A stretch of 64,000 nt of DNA from Marinobacter nanhaiticus D15-8W (lineage in GTDB: Bacteria > Pseudomonadota > Gammaproteobacteria > Pseudomonadales > Oleiphilaceae): contig NZ_AP028878.1 of assembly GCF_036511935.1 (NCBI RefSeq), forward strand, positions 1,984,001 through 2,048,000. Reading direction: 5' to 3'. This document shows, in pieces, positions 9,394 through 19,494 of the stretch (the stretch's first letter is position 1; each line of letters starts with the position of its first letter). A model generated the notes under the pieces. That model had not been told where the DNA came from. It saw nothing but the letters and a program-made list of their open reading frames with translations, and ran no database searches. The translations under genes were made by a program, and so were the position numbers.

Positions 9394-11712
9394 ATGAGAC
9401 GTTCTCTTCTGAGTGTGGCTGTAGGCCTCATGACCGCAGTTGGGGCCGTGCCAGCGGCTCTGGCTGACGAATTTGTGGTTTCCGATATCGAAGTAGAGGG
9501 CTTGCAGCGGGTTTCTGCGGGCACGGTATTTGGCTCATTTCCCGTCAGCATTGGTGAAGAGATCGATGAAGTCGCCCTGGCAGATGCGATCAAGAATCTG
9601 TTCCAGACCGGGTTGTTCACTGATCTGAGTGCGAGCCGCGACGACAATGTGTTGGTGCTATCCGTCAAGGAAAGGCCGGCCATCAGTTCTATCGACATCG
9701 AGGGCAACAAGGCGATCGAGACTGAGATGTTGCGTGAGGCGCTTGATAGTGCCGGCCTGCAGGAAGGGCAGGTGTTCAAGCGCGCTACCCTGGAACGTCT
9801 CGAACTGGAAATCCTGCGCTCCTATGTGGCCCAGGGGCGATACAATGCGCGGGTCAAAGCGACAGCGGAAGAGCTCCCGCGTAACCGGGTCGCCATCAAG
9901 CTCGATATCAATGAAGGCGACGTGGCGTCCATCCGGCATATCAACGTCATCGGTAACGATGCGTTTTCCGATGAGCAGCTCTTGAGTCTGTTCGAGTTGG
10001 AGACTTCGAACTGGTGGTCGTCCATTACCAGCGCCGACAAGTATGCCCGCGAACGCCTCAGCGGCGACCTCGAGAGCTTGCGTTCCTGGTATCTGGACCG
10101 GGGTTATATCGACTTCAATGTCGAGTCCAGCCAGGTCTCCATCTCGCAGGACAAGAAAGACGTCTTCATCACCATCTCCATTGAGGAAGGTCCCCAATAC
10201 ACCGTTTCCGATATCAATCTCCGGGGCGATCTGATTCTCAAGGAAAGTGAACTTCGCGAACTGATCAAGATGGAGCCGGGTGACATCTTCTCGCGGCAGG
10301 AGCTGACGGACACCTCTGAGCGGCTCTCAAGAAGACTGGGGCGCGAGGGTTACACGTTCGCCAACGTCAACGCCGTTCCCGAGACCGGCGACAACAACAC
10401 GGCGTCGGTTACGTTCTTCGTCGAGCCCGGTAATCGGGCCTATGTGCGCCGTATCAACTTCAACGGTAACGTGTCCACCCGCGACGAAGTGTTGCGCCAG
10501 GAGATGGTCCAGATGGAAGGCGCCGTCGCTTCCACCGACCTGATCGAGTACTCCAAGACCAAGCTTGAACGGCTTGGCTTCTTCAAGACGGTGGACGTCG
10601 AGACTGTGCGGGTGCCCGGCCGGGATGACCAGATCGACGTGAACTACAGCGTCGAAGAGCAGGCGACAGGCAGCCTCTCGGCCTCCGTCGGTTTCTCCCA
10701 AACTTCCGGGATCATCCTGGGTGCCAGTGTGTCGGAAAACAACTTCTTCGGCACGGGTAAACGCGTGTCCGTCGGGGCGAACTATAGCGATTCGATCAAG
10801 AGTGCCAACTTCGCCTACACCGATCCCTACTATACGGTTGATGGCGTCAGTCGGGGCTTTAAGCTCTTTGCCCGGGAAACGGACTACGAGGAAGAGGATA
10901 TTTCGTCCTACCTGTTGGATGAGATCGGCGGCAGTCTGACCTTCGGTTATCCCATCGACAGTGTTACGCGCCTCAATTTTGGCGTGGGATACACCAATAC
11001 GTCCGTCCAGACCAATGAATACCCGGCGGTCGAGGTCCAGGACTTCATTGATGAAAACGGCGACAGTTACAACACCTACTATCTGACCGGCTCGTGGAAC
11101 AAGAATACCCTTAACCGGGGTGTGCTCCCCACCGACGGTTTCAGTCACTCCATTTCCCTGGATGTAGCGGTGCCGGGTAGCGACCTGACCTTCTATAAAC
11201 TCAGCCATCGCACCAACTTCTACCAGCCTATCAACGAAGCCGAGACGTGGGTGTTCCGTGCCCGTACGGATATAGGTTACGGCGATGGCTATGGTGACGC
11301 GTCTACCATGCCGTTCTATGAGCATTTCTTCGCCGGTGGTTATGGCTCCGTACGTGGTTACGAAGCCAACTCGCTCGGGCCGCTGGCGACGAATGACCCG
11401 GACGACACCTCTGATCCCGATCCCTTTGGCGGTAACCTGCTCACCGAAGCCAGCCTGGAGCTGATTTTCCCGACGCCGTTCGCAGGTGATTCGCGCTCGA
11501 TGCGCACCGCATTCTTCCTGGATGCCGGTCAGGTATTTGACACCGACCGAGGCTATGATCCGGAATTGGGTGAGATTCGGCTGTCTGCAGGTGTGGGATT
11601 CCAGTGGATTACGGCGATCGGCCCACTGGCGTTCAGTCTGGGTAAGGCGCTTAATCCCGATGACGATGATGAGACCCAGGTGTTCCAGTTCTCGCTGGGG
11701 CAGAGCTTCTAG
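9394..11712 (+). CDS. bamA: Outer membrane protein assembly factor BamA
   Basis: Central subunit of the BAM complex that inserts beta-barrel proteins into the outer membrane. A signal peptide ending near ALA-D is followed by five POTRA repeats (roughly residues 25-420) and a 16-strand barrel. GYGSVRGYEANSLGP is the loop-6 VRGF-type motif and the protein ends in Phe, as outer membrane proteins do. Length is 772 residues. The neighbours rseP and skp are the standard context. Confidence 0.98.
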   Translation: MRRSLLSVAVGLMTAVGAVPAALADEFVVSDIEVEGLQRVSAGTVFGSFPVSIGEEIDEVALADAIKNLFQTGLFTDLSASRDDNVLVLSVKERPAISSIDIEGNKAIETEMLREALDSAGLQEGQVFKRATLERLELEILRSYVAQGRYNARVKATAEELPRNRVAIKLDINEGDVASIRHINVIGNDAFSDEQLLSLFELETSNWWSSITSADKYARERLSGDLESLRSWYLDRGYIDFNVESSQVSISQDKKDVFITISIEEGPQYTVSDINLRGDLILKESELRELIKMEPGDIFSRQELTDTSERLSRRLGREGYTFANVNAVPETGDNNTASVTFFVEPGNRAYVRRINFNGNVSTRDEVLRQEMVQMEGAVASTDLIEYSKTKLERLGFFKTVDVETVRVPGRDDQIDVNYSVEEQATGSLSASVGFSQTSGIILGASVSENNFFGTGKRVSVGANYSDSIKSANFAYTDPYYTVDGVSRGFKLFARETDYEEEDISSYLLDEIGGSLTFGYPIDSVTRLNFGVGYTNTSVQTNEYPAVEVQDFIDENGDSYNTYYLTGSWNKNTLNRGVLPTDGFSHSISLDVAVPGSDLTFYKLSHRTNFYQPINEAETWVFRARTDIGYGDGYGDASTMPFYEHFFAGGYGSVRGYEANSLGPLATNDPDDTSDPDPFGGNLLTEASLELIFPTPFAGDSRSMRTAFFLDAGQVFDTDRGYDPELGEIRLSAGVGFQWITAIGPLAFSLGKALNPDDDDETQVFQFSLGQSF

Positions 11713-11787
11713 AAGGATAGCCAGACAGTTCGCCTGGAAATCCGAGGGGCTTCGGGTATTCCATTCGACTCTACGACCCATGCTAAA

Positions 11788-11857
11788 TCTGTAACCACGA
11801 TCTGTAACCACGTAGTGTTAGGTCTGTGATCAAGTAGTGCCAGATCAGGGATCACAG
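11788..11857. repeat. Direct and inverted repeats in the bamA-skp spacer
   Basis: TCTGTAACCACG occurs twice in tandem (11788-11799 and 11801-11812), followed by CTGTGATC and GATCACAG arms (11824-11831 and 11850-11857) separated by 18 bases. They lie in the 221-base spacer before skp. A regulatory role is possible but not shown. Confidence 0.35.
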
Positions 11858-11933
11858 CCAGCAAGACGACGTTACAGGCATTGAATACAACAAGGCGAAA
11901 GAGCCAAGACGAAGGAAAACAGGAGTTCCCAGT

Positions 11934-12428
11934 ATGATGAAGAAATTCATGGTAGCGGCCCTGGCCATGGTACTGGCGCTGCCGGCATTGGCCGAAACGA
12001 AGATTGGCGTGGTGGACCTGCGGCGCGCCCTGTTCTCTTCTGAGAGCGCCCAGGACTTCAGCCAGAAACTCCAGTCCGAATTCTCGGACGACGAGGCCAA
12101 GGTTCGCGATGCCCAGGAGGAAGCCCGTAAGCTCAAGGAACGCCTCGAGAAAGATGGTGCTATGATGAATGAAACCGAGCGGACAGAGCTGACCAGCCAA
12201 TTCAAGGAAAAGGTTCAGGAGTTCAATTACCTGAAGAATCGCCTGGATTCGACAGTCAGCAGCCGCAAACAGCAGTTCCTTGAACAGGCGCGTCCGAAGG
12301 TTGATGCCGCCGTGAAGTCACTGCTCGACGAACATGATCTGGATCTGGTATTGCCCAGCGAAGCGGTTGTCTATGCCAAGCCGGATATGGATCTGACCGA
12401 ACAGTTGATCGAAAAGCTGAACGACTGA
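11934..12428 (+). CDS. skp: Periplasmic chaperone Skp/OmpH
   Basis: Trimeric holdase that carries unfolded outer membrane proteins to BAM. A signal peptide (MMKKFMVAALAMVLALPALA) precedes the KIGVVDLRRAL strand that forms the trimer core, then a long charged alpha-helical coiled coil making the tentacles. Mature length is about 144 residues. AGGAG lies upstream of two consecutive ATG codons, either of which may start it. Confidence 0.95.
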   Translation: MMKKFMVAALAMVLALPALAETKIGVVDLRRALFSSESAQDFSQKLQSEFSDDEAKVRDAQEEARKLKERLEKDGAMMNETERTELTSQFKEKVQEFNYLKNRLDSTVSSRKQQFLEQARPKVDAAVKSLLDEHDLDLVLPSEAVVYAKPDMDLTEQLIEKLND

Positions 12429-12536
12429 TTGATAATCTGAAAAATTAGGCGATCCGTTAACGGTGTCTCCCCTTACTTTCTACGCCAGCGTGCGTGCTTG
12501 GGGAGGTCGCCGTTACGCAGGCCGGTGGAGAGCGCG

Positions 12537-13568
12537 ATGACGAACAAAGTCCATTCGCTGGGTGAAATCGCCCAGGCGCTTGGTGCTGAATTGGTGGGCG
12601 ATGCGGATGTGAAGGTTGACGGCATCGCGACGCTCCAGTCGGCCAGGGCGGGGCGGGTCGCCTTCCTGGCCAATCCGGCCTACGGTCGTTACCTCAGGGA
12701 AACACAGGCGTCGGCTGTTATCCTTTCCCCCGATATGGCGGACCAGTGTCCGACCAATGTCCTGTTACTCGACAATCCCTACCTCGGTTATGCTCGCCTC
12801 AGTCATTGGTTTGACCCACAGCCCAAGCCGGAGGCTGGCATCCATCCATCGGCGGTGGTCGATCCCTCCGCTTCAGTGGCCGACTCTGCAACGGTGGGAC
12901 CACAAGCGGTCATCGAGGCTGGTGCAACGATCGCAGAGAATGTTGTTATCGGTGCTGGCTGCATTGTCGGCGAGCGCTCGGTGGTGGGGGAGGGCTCGCG
13001 CCTGAACGCGCGGGTTACGCTGTACCACGATGTCATCATTGGCAAACGTTGTCTTGTCCTCAGCGGCGCTGTCATCGGCTCGGTCGGGTTTGGTTTTGCC
13101 AACGAAAAAGGGGTCTGGCACCGGATCGCCCAAGTGGGGGGTGTGGTGATTGGCGACGATGTTGAAATCGGTGCCAATACCACCATCGATCGCGGTGCGC
13201 TGGATGACACGCTGATCGGCGATGGCGTGAAGCTGGACAACCTGGTCCAGATCGCGCACAACGTCAGTATCGGTGAACATACGGCAATGGCGGCGCTGGT
13301 GGGCGTTGCCGGCAGCACCCGGATCGGTCGCCATTGCGTTGTCGGTGGGGCTTCAGGCATTGCCGGTCATCTCGAAATCGGCGATCAGGTGCATTTGACT
13401 GGCATGACCATGGTCACCCGTAGCCTGAAAGAGCCCGGGGTCTACTCGTCAGGTTTGGGTGCAGACTCGAACCGCCGGTGGCAAAAAAATGTCGTGCGTT
13501 TCCGTCAGCTGGATGAGATGGCACGGAAACTGCGCGAGCTTGAGAAGAAACTGCTTAAACGAGCCTGA
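12537..13568 (+). CDS. lpxD: UDP-3-O-acylglucosamine N-acyltransferase
   Basis: Third step of lipid A synthesis: adds the N-linked hydroxyacyl chain. The start is the ATG after GGTGGAGAG, giving 343 residues against about 341 in E. coli. An N-terminal uridine-binding domain is followed by left-handed beta-helix hexapeptide repeats (roughly 100-300) with the catalytic His in [14 protein letters not shown], and a C-terminal helix rich in Lys and Arg. Confidence 0.97.
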   Translation: MTNKVHSLGEIAQALGAELVGDADVKVDGIATLQSARAGRVAFLANPAYGRYLRETQASAVILSPDMADQCPTNVLLLDNPYLGYARLSHWFDPQPKPEAGIHPSAVVDPSASVADSATVGPQAVIEAGATIAENVVIGAGCIVGERSVVGEGSRLNARVTLYHDVIIGKRCLVLSGAVIGSVGFGFANEKGVWHRIAQVGGVVIGDDVEIGANTTIDRGALDDTLIGDGVKLDNLVQIAHNVSIGEHTAMAALVGVAGSTRIGRHCVVGGASGIAGHLEIGDQVHLTGMTMVTRSLKEPGVYSSGLGADSNRRWQKNVVRFRQLDEMARKLRELEKKLLKRA

Positions 13569-13579
13569 GGCCGTACCTG

Positions 13580-14017
13580 ATGATGCATATTGAAGAAATT
13601 ATGGAATTCCTGCCCCATCGCTATCCTTTCCTGCTGGTGGATCGCGTCACGGAAGTCGAGAAAGGGCAGTCAATTGTTGGCTATAAGAACATCTCGATCA
13701 ACGAACCATTTTTTAATGGTCATTTCCCGGGTAAGCCGATTATGCCGGGCGTACTGATCATCGAAGCCATGGCCCAGCTGTCTGGCATCCTCGGGTTTGT
13801 GACCGTTGACCGGAAACCCTCCGATGGCGTGGTACACTATCTCGCCGGCTCCAGTAAGGCGCGTTTCAAGCGCCCTGTGGTACCCGGAGATCAACTCCGG
13901 CTTGAATCCCGCTTCCTGACGGACAAGCACGGGATCTGGAAATTTGACTGCCGCGCCCTGGTAGGTGATGAGGTCGCCTGCGTGGCGGAAATCATGACCG
14001 CTGAGAGAGAAGTTTGA
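13580..14017 (+). CDS. fabZ: (3R)-hydroxyacyl-ACP dehydratase FabZ
   Basis: Hot-dog fold dehydratase of fatty-acid elongation that competes with LpxA for hydroxyacyl-[16 protein letters not shown] and [20 protein letters not shown] hold the catalytic His and Glu. Length is 145 residues. It begins 11 bases after lpxD and its TGA overlaps the ATG of lpxA by one base, so the genes are translationally linked. Confidence 0.97.
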   Translation: MMHIEEIMEFLPHRYPFLLVDRVTEVEKGQSIVGYKNISINEPFFNGHFPGKPIMPGVLIIEAMAQLSGILGFVTVDRKPSDGVVHYLAGSSKARFKRPVVPGDQLRLESRFLTDKHGIWKFDCRALVGDEVACVAEIMTAEREV

Positions 14018-14808
14018 TGGCGACACAGGCATGGTCGGGAGTCCATCCTCAGGCAATTGTCGATCCTTCTGCAAAACTGGGTAAAGACGTCACGGTCGGT
14101 CCGCTAAGCTATGTCGGTCCGGATGTAGAGATTGGTGATGGTACCGAGATCCTGTCCCACGTAGTGATCAAGGGACCGACGGTGATCGGCCGCAACAATC
14201 GTATTTTCCAGTTCTCCAGCGTTGGGGAAGAGTGTCAGGATAAGAAGTACGCTGGCGAGCCCACGAAGTTGGTGATCGGCGACAATAATATCATCCGCGA
14301 GAATTGCACCATCCACCGAGGTACCGTGCAGGACCGGGGCGAAACCCGGATCGGTAACGACAACCTGCTGATGGCGTACGTCCATGTGGCTCATGACTGT
14401 GTGGTGGGAGACAATACGATCCTCGCCAACTGCGCTACGCTCGCCGGCCACGTCAGGGTGGGCGACTGGGCAATCCTGGGTGGCGGCACCATGGTGCACC
14501 AGTTCTGTCATATCGGAGCCCACAGCATGAGTGCCGGTGGGAGCATCGTCCTCAAGGATATTCCCGCCTACGTCATGGCAAGCGGCCAGTCGGCGTCTGC
14601 TCATGGCCTCAATGCTGAAGGCCTCAAGCGCCGGGGCTTCTCGCGAGAGGTTATCTCTGAACTGCGACGAGCCTATAAGGTTATCTATCGCCAGGGGCTG
14701 ACGCTGGCCCAGGCCCTCGAAGCCCTGGAAAGGGATTTTACCGGGGTTGAAGAAGTCCAGCTCATGGTAGACTCACTCCGCAATGCCCATCGGGGAATCG
14801 TCCGCTAG
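14017..14808 (+). CDS. lpxA: UDP-N-acetylglucosamine O-acyltransferase
   Basis: First enzyme of lipid A synthesis; a trimeric left-handed beta-helix protein. The hexapeptide repeat region covers most of residues 5-190, with the catalytic His in AYVHVAHDCVVGDN and the G-rich loop GDWAILGGGTMVHQF. The start is the ATG overlapping the fabZ stop (a TTG one codon earlier is possible). Length is 263 residues. Confidence 0.97.
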   Translation: MATQAWSGVHPQAIVDPSAKLGKDVTVGPLSYVGPDVEIGDGTEILSHVVIKGPTVIGRNNRIFQFSSVGEECQDKKYAGEPTKLVIGDNNIIRENCTIHRGTVQDRGETRIGNDNLLMAYVHVAHDCVVGDNTILANCATLAGHVRVGDWAILGGGTMVHQFCHIGAHSMSAGGSIVLKDIPAYVMASGQSASAHGLNAEGLKRRGFSREVISELRRAYKVIYRQGLTLAQALEALERDFTGVEEVQLMVDSLRNAHRGIVR

Positions 14809-14880
14809 TCAGTTGGCAGCGGTGATGGTTTATCAACGAATGATTCATCAATGAATTGTTTACGAATGAATGGTTGATTA

Positions 14881-16119
14881 GTGACTGGTTCCCTGCCGCC
14901 ATCTGTGACCTCGCCCGAAGAGATCGAGGTTGCCTCTTCCTCCCCGTCGCACACCTCGATCATTAGCGAGCGCCTCGTCACCATCGGCATAGTTGCCGGG
15001 GAGGCGTCGGGGGATATCCTTGGCGCAGGACTTATCCACGCCTTGCGCCAACGTTACCCTAACGCTAGGTTCGTCGGGATCGGTGGGGAGGAAATGAAAG
15101 CGTCCGGGTTCCATTCGCTGGTGCCGATGGAGCGGTTATCCGTGATGGGCCTGGTGGAGGTGCTTAAGCATATCCGCGAGCTGGTTTCTATCCGTCACCG
15201 GGTGCGCGACTACTTTCTCAGCACGCCGCCGGATATCGTAATCGGTATCGACTCGCCCGATTTTACCATCGGCCTCGAGCTCCAGCTCCGAGAGGCCGGC
15301 ATCCGCACCGCGCACTATGTCAGCCCTACGGTCTGGGCTTGGCGACGCAAGCGTATCTTCAAGATCGCCCGGGCTGTGGACATGATGCTCACACTGTTTC
15401 CCTTCGAGGCGCGTTTCTACGAGGAACATAGCGTACCGGTGACCTTCGTCGGGCATCCGTTGGCGGACGCCGTGCCTCTGCATACTGATACTGACGGCGC
15501 CAGGAAGGCGCTGGAAATAGAGGGAGAGGGCCCGGTTCTGGCCATCCTGCCGGGTAGCCGTCAAGGCGAAGTGGAGCGGTTGGGAGGGCTATTCCTCGCC
15601 ACGGCACATTGGCTACAATCACGCCGGTCGGACGTACAGCTGGTGATCCCTTGCGTTAATCCGGCTCGGCTGCGGCAAGTTCAGGCGATTATTGACGCGG
15701 AGGCGGTGAAGTTGCCGGTCAAGTTGGTTTTGGGTCGTTCGAGGGAGGTCATGGCTGCCGCCGATGTCGTCCTGCTCGCGTCCGGAACGGCGACACTTGA
15801 GGCGATGCTGCTGAAGAAGCCGATGGTCGTTGGTTATCGCCTCAACAGCTTTACCTACTTCCTGGCATCGAAGTTGGTCAAGGTACCTTACGTTGCACTG
15901 CCCAACCTGCTGGCGCGTAAGGAGCTGGTACCTGAGCGGTTGCAGGACGAAGCGACGCCTGAGGCTCTTGGGCAAGCCGTGCTGGAACGTCTGGAGTCCA
16001 AGAACCAGGTTGAAGAGCTAAAAGGGGCGTTTACCGAGTTGCACGAGCAGCTCCGTCGTAATGCCAGCCAACGAGCAGCCGAGGCCTTGGTGCCCCTGAT
16101 CGAGGGAAATTCGGGATGA
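14881..16119 (+). CDS. lpxB: Lipid-A-disaccharide synthase
   Basis: Family 19 glycosyltransferase that joins UDP-2,3-diacylglucosamine and lipid X. The conserved [36 protein letters not shown] and [20 protein letters not shown] blocks are all present. The open frame gives 412 residues from a GTG, about 30 more than typical; the extra N-terminus before [14 protein letters not shown] is low-complexity and no convincing ribosome site precedes any start, so the true start is uncertain (GTG 14905 is another option). Confidence 0.94.
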   Translation: MTGSLPPSVTSPEEIEVASSSPSHTSIISERLVTIGIVAGEASGDILGAGLIHALRQRYPNARFVGIGGEEMKASGFHSLVPMERLSVMGLVEVLKHIRELVSIRHRVRDYFLSTPPDIVIGIDSPDFTIGLELQLREAGIRTAHYVSPTVWAWRRKRIFKIARAVDMMLTLFPFEARFYEEHSVPVTFVGHPLADAVPLHTDTDGARKALEIEGEGPVLAILPGSRQGEVERLGGLFLATAHWLQSRRSDVQLVIPCVNPARLRQVQAIIDAEAVKLPVKLVLGRSREVMAAADVVLLASGTATLEAMLLKKPMVVGYRLNSFTYFLASKLVKVPYVALPNLLARKELVPERLQDEATPEALGQAVLERLESKNQVEELKGAFTELHEQLRRNASQRAAEALVPLIEGNSG

Positions 16120-16781
16120 GTGTTGATCTAATCGGTGCGCCCTTTGTATGCGCCTACCAGGGTCGCTTGTTGGCGGGCGTCGATGAAGTCGGTCGAGGCC
16201 CTCTCGCCGGCCCTGTGGTGACTGCCGCTGTGATTCTGGATCCGGCAAAGCCGATAGACGGCTTGATGGACTCAAAGGTGTTAACCGGAGAGCGACGCGA
16301 GGAGCTCGCGTTGATCATCAAGGAGCAGGCCGTGGCCTGGAGCCTCGGTCGTTGCGAGGTCCATGAAATTGACCAGTACAATATCTACCAGGCCACACTG
16401 ATTGCCATGGAGAGGGCGGTAGCCGGGCTTACGCCGGTGCCAGAATATATCCTCGTGGATGGCAATTGTTGCCCCAAGTGGCGTTGGGCCAGTGAGCCCG
16501 TGATCAAGGGCGATAGCCGCGTCGAGGCGATCAGTGCAGCGTCTATACTGGCGAAGGTGGCTCGGGATACCGAAATGGTTGAACTGGAGAATCGCTTCCC
16601 CGGATACGGCTTCGCCAGCCACAAGGGCTACTCCACGCCGATGCATATGGAAAGCCTCGGGCGTCTCGGGGCTTGCCCAATTCATCGCAGGTCCTTCCGA
16701 CCGGTGCGCGAGGCCTTGGAGGCCATGGGAATGATAGAGACCGGTGAGGCCGTGATCCCAACGGATCTGTTCGACGCCTGA
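16116..16781 (+). CDS. rnhB: Ribonuclease HII
   Basis: Removes RNA from RNA-DNA hybrids and single ribonucleotides from [18 protein letters not shown] holds the first two acidic catalytic residues, [21 protein letters not shown] the others, and [13 protein letters not shown] is conserved. Length is 221 residues. The ATG overlaps the lpxB stop by four bases. In many relatives dnaE comes next; here the core run ends and a minus-strand gene follows. Confidence 0.97.
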   Translation: MSVDLIGAPFVCAYQGRLLAGVDEVGRGPLAGPVVTAAVILDPAKPIDGLMDSKVLTGERREELALIIKEQAVAWSLGRCEVHEIDQYNIYQATLIAMERAVAGLTPVPEYILVDGNCCPKWRWASEPVIKGDSRVEAISAASILAKVARDTEMVELENRFPGYGFASHKGYSTPMHMESLGRLGACPIHRRSFRPVREALEAMGMIETGEAVIPTDLFDA

Positions 16782-16834
16782 TCTTCTCGGACGTTCCTGG
16801 AAAGCCTGCGATCGCCTCGCGGGCCGTCTCGGCG

Positions 16835-16850
16835 AGCCCTTAGGGGCTTT
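16835..16850. terminator. Weak hairpin between converging rnhB and the GGDEF gene
   Basis: AGCCC and GGGCT arms around four bases, followed by TTT, lie in the 188-base convergent spacer. It could terminate from both sides, but the stem is short. Confidence 0.35.
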
Positions 16851-16969
16851 CAGGAAAGTCTGCACCCGGCATTGCGGATTCCTGACGGCGAGCGCCCTCT
16901 CCGAAAAGCTCCACCCTGATTATTAATCGCTCCGAGAGCCAGTCTGCCCACGAGTCGATCAGAAGTGCC

Positions 16970-18034
16970 TTAGCCTTCTAAGCCTCTTTCCCTTTCTCGC
17001 TGGTTTTCCTTTTTCATCTTGTATAGGCGTTGATCGGCGAGTCTAAGCAACTCGTCGGCGTTCGTGCCGTTTTCCGGTTTGATGCAGGCTACGCCATAGC
17101 TAAAGGATACGGTCACCGCCGTGTCACCCATCTCCAAAGGGTTGTCAGCCAACTCCCGTTGCATGCGTTTAGCGATTTGTTCTGCGCTTGCTTCGTCCTG
17201 TGAGGGCAAAAGCACGATGAATTCGTCGCCGGCGAAACGGAAGATGCTATCGTCCCTGCGTAGTAGCGTCTTGAGGTGGTTGGCGACATGGATCAGGCAG
17301 GCATCTCCCGCTTCGTGTCCCCAGGTATCATTCACCTGTTTAAATTCGTCCAGATCCAGGAATAGTAGAGCAAGAGGGTTACCGTAGCGCTGGGAGCGCC
17401 CCAGTTCCTGCTCCAGGGCGGCTTCCATATCCCGCCGGTTGCGCAGGCCGGTCAGCGAGTCTCGGGTTGCCAATTGCCGAAGCTGCTCCCTGGCCCAGAT
17501 GCTCGTTAGTCCAGCCGATGTCTTGACCGCCAACTGGTGGAGGAAGAAGGCTTCCATGTGCGGTTGGTATCGTTTCGGATCTGATGCGCCAAGAATGAGT
17601 GCGCCGATGGTTCGGCCTTCCATCTGGAGCGGCAGGATGGCAAGGGATTTGACGTGTTCACGCAGGTGCGAGGGGATGAGTCTTGCCCAGGCTCGGGGTC
17701 TGTCGCGAAGCAGGGGATAGTTGCTGTTTTCGGTTAGCCGCAGGAAGTCCACCGCGCTGGTCAATTGACGTTCCGACAGCGCGCCCTGTTCATCGAGAAG
17801 ATGGAGTATACGGCGGTTCTCCTCGATATCCGTGAGTACGAACCAGACATCGTCGAGTTCGAAGCGATCACGGACCTGCTCGGTCAATCGGTCTATAAAT
17901 CCAGAGAGTTCAGTTGCGCGCAGCATCTCCAGTTCGATGTCGAACAGCTTCGCGGCTATGGCCTCGTTCCGGCGCGCCTGCTGGATCAGGGCTTCCAGCC
18001 GGTGTGTATTTGCCTTGTGATCAGAAGACGACAT
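16970..18034 (-). CDS. GAF/DUF484-like diguanylate cyclase (GGDEF)
   Basis: Cytosolic cyclic-di-GMP synthase. Residues 1-175 form a coiled-coil/GAF-like region resembling DUF484 proteins, with no membrane segment; residues 190-345 are a GGDEF domain. The catalytic loop is AGDEF (268-272), a variant normally still active, and an RxxD product-inhibition site (259-262) sits five residues ahead, so feedback control is likely. DSLTGLRNRR opens the domain as usual. It stands alone on the minus strand between rnhB and the tRNA cluster. Confidence 0.9.
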   Translation of the reverse strand: MSSSDHKANTHRLEALIQQARRNEAIAAKLFDIELEMLRATELSGFIDRLTEQVRDRFELDDVWFVLTDIEENRRILHLLDEQGALSERQLTSAVDFLRLTENSNYPLLRDRPRAWARLIPSHLREHVKSLAILPLQMEGRTIGALILGASDPKRYQPHMEAFFLHQLAVKTSAGLTSIWAREQLRQLATRDSLTGLRNRRDMEAALEQELGRSQRYGNPLALLFLDLDEFKQVNDTWGHEAGDACLIHVANHLKTLLRRDDSIFRFAGDEFIVLLPSQDEASAEQIAKRMQRELADNPLEMGDTAVTVSFSYGVACIKPENGTNADELLRLADQRLYKMKKENQRERERGLEG

Positions 18035-18198
18035 CTAAATCCCGACTGAACGACCGCTTTACGACATTTGGCGTTCGATGGCGACCAAATCTCCGAAAAA
18101 GAACACTCCTTGAATAACCTTTAATGCGCCAATCCGCAAGAGATCGTTCGCTGCTTGATCAGGTTTTACAATGGTGAAAATACATATACCGGAATCAA

Positions 18199-18227
18199 TT
18201 GACACATCCGCTACGAATCCGTAATAT
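18199..18227 (+). promoter_or_regulatory. Strong sigma-70 promoter of the initiator tRNA cluster
   Basis: TTGACA (18199-18204) and TAATAT (18222-18227) are separated by 17 bases, followed at once by a GC-rich discriminator (GCGCGCC) typical of stable-RNA promoters under stringent control. Transcription would start near 18234, ahead of the first half-tRNA copy. Confidence 0.75.
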
Positions 18228-18282
18228 GCGCGCCACTGAGACGGAGAGCACATTTATACGTTATCCGTTTCACACAGTTTGA

Positions 18283-18317
<35 letters not shown>

Positions 18318-18411
18318 TCCATCCCAAAACAGCCGAAGGGAGTCTGTCGACCTTCGGGTAATGAGCCCACCTCCCGGTTGGGTTCGAGTCTGAAGGCAGA
18401 ACACAGTTTGA

Positions 18412-18488
<77 letters not shown>

Positions 18489-18503
18489 ATTTCCAGTAAA
18501 TTA

Positions 18504-18556
18504 CCGAGAGGTTGTTTGCTGAGGAGAGAGGGAACCAGAACCTCTCGGCCTTTTCT
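18504..18556 (+). terminator. Hairpin after tRNA-fMet copy 1
   Basis: CCGAGAGGTT (18504-18513) pairs with AACCTCTCGG (18539-18548), followed by CCTTTTCT. It could terminate or act as a processing structure between the two tRNA copies. Confidence 0.6.
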
Positions 18557-18581
18557 GAAAAGAAGGCAGAACACAGTTTGA

Positions 18582-18616
18582 TGCGGGGTGGATCAGCCTG
18601 GTAGCTCGGCGGGCTC
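18582..18616 (+). pseudogene. Second half tRNA-fMet copy
   Basis: Equivalent to the half copy at 18283, 299 bases downstream. It carries substitutions in the D-stem and anticodon stem (GGATCAGCC instead of GGAGCAGTC) that break pairing, which supports decay rather than function. It is followed by the same nested hairpins. Confidence 0.78.
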
Positions 18617-18710
18617 TCCATCCCAAAACAGCCGAAGGGAGTCTGTCGACCTTCGGGTGATGAGCCCGCCTCCCGGTTGGGTTCGAGTCTGAAGGCAGAG
18701 CACAGTTTGA

Positions 18711-18787
<77 letters not shown>

Positions 18788-18794
18788 CTTTAAA

Positions 18795-18820
18795 GGCCAG
18801 TCAAATGACTGGCCTTTTTT
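18795..18820 (+). terminator. Intrinsic terminator of the tRNA cluster
   Basis: GGCCAGTCA and TGACTGGCC arms (18795-18803, 18806-18814) followed by six T residues. Confidence 0.88.
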
Positions 18821-18845
18821 ATTTTTGTGCGTCCCGCCCGCGAAG

Positions 18846-19331
18846 CTAGAGTTCCAGTTCCATCGGAAAGCGCTCAATTCTCACCTTCTCCCTTTCGACC
18901 CATTCAGGCTCACCGCCCACAAATCCTGCTTTCTCAAAAAGTGCTCTCGAGACACGGCTGGCGTCCACCGTAAGGTGTGTAACCTGTTCTCTGCGGGCCG
19001 AGCTCAGCAATTCTTCCAGTAGCGCACGGCCAATGCCGCACCTGGCGAAGTCGGGGTGGGTATAGAGCATGTTGATATGCGATCTGGGGCAGCGTTGGCC
19101 AAAGCCCGCGATCCGGCCGCTATGTTGGGCGATAAGCGTCTGGCCTCGGCTCAGGGTCAGCGCTATAGCGTGAATGTCCTTGCCCCAGCGGCTCCATGCT
19201 TCCAGTGCATCCGGCGGGTAATCGTTGCGGGCCAGTTGGCTGATCGAGGCTCGATAGAGTGCGCCGATCGCTGAACAGTCGAACTCCGGCCTGAAGCGGC
19301 GAATAGCGAAATGAATCCTGTGTGGCTGCAT
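18846..19331 (-). CDS. GNAT-family N-acetyltransferase
   Basis: Acetyl-CoA-dependent acyltransferase of unknown substrate. The acetyl-CoA pyrophosphate loop is HPDFARCGIGRALLEELL (the Q/RxxGxG/A motif), followed by THLTVDASRVSRALFEKAGF, the usual C-terminal half; overall it resembles the YafP group. The start is placed at MQPHRIHF (160 residues); an ATG 13 codons earlier (19370) is possible. It converges with the tRNA cluster. Confidence 0.85.
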   Translation of the reverse strand: MQPHRIHFAIRRFRPEFDCSAIGALYRASISQLARNDYPPDALEAWSRWGKDIHAIALTLSRGQTLIAQHSGRIAGFGQRCPRSHINMLYTHPDFARCGIGRALLEELLSSARREQVTHLTVDASRVSRALFEKAGFVGGEPEWVEREKVRIERFPMELEL

Positions 19332-19494
19332 AGTCTTGCCTGTGAGCTCCCTGGTGGCGCGGGTCAGCATCGCGCCTGTAAAACTATGTCAAAAAATTGG
19401 CTAAAAAAATAACATCTGGAAGACGTAAAACACATTCTTAATGGGTGTTCTCGATTAGACTGCTACCAAATCGTCAATAAATCGGTGGCAGAAA

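Noticed and set aside
10327..11811. 494-codon open frame antisense to bamA
   Set aside because: Shadow of the G+C-rich bamA reading frame; no ribosome site and no family features.
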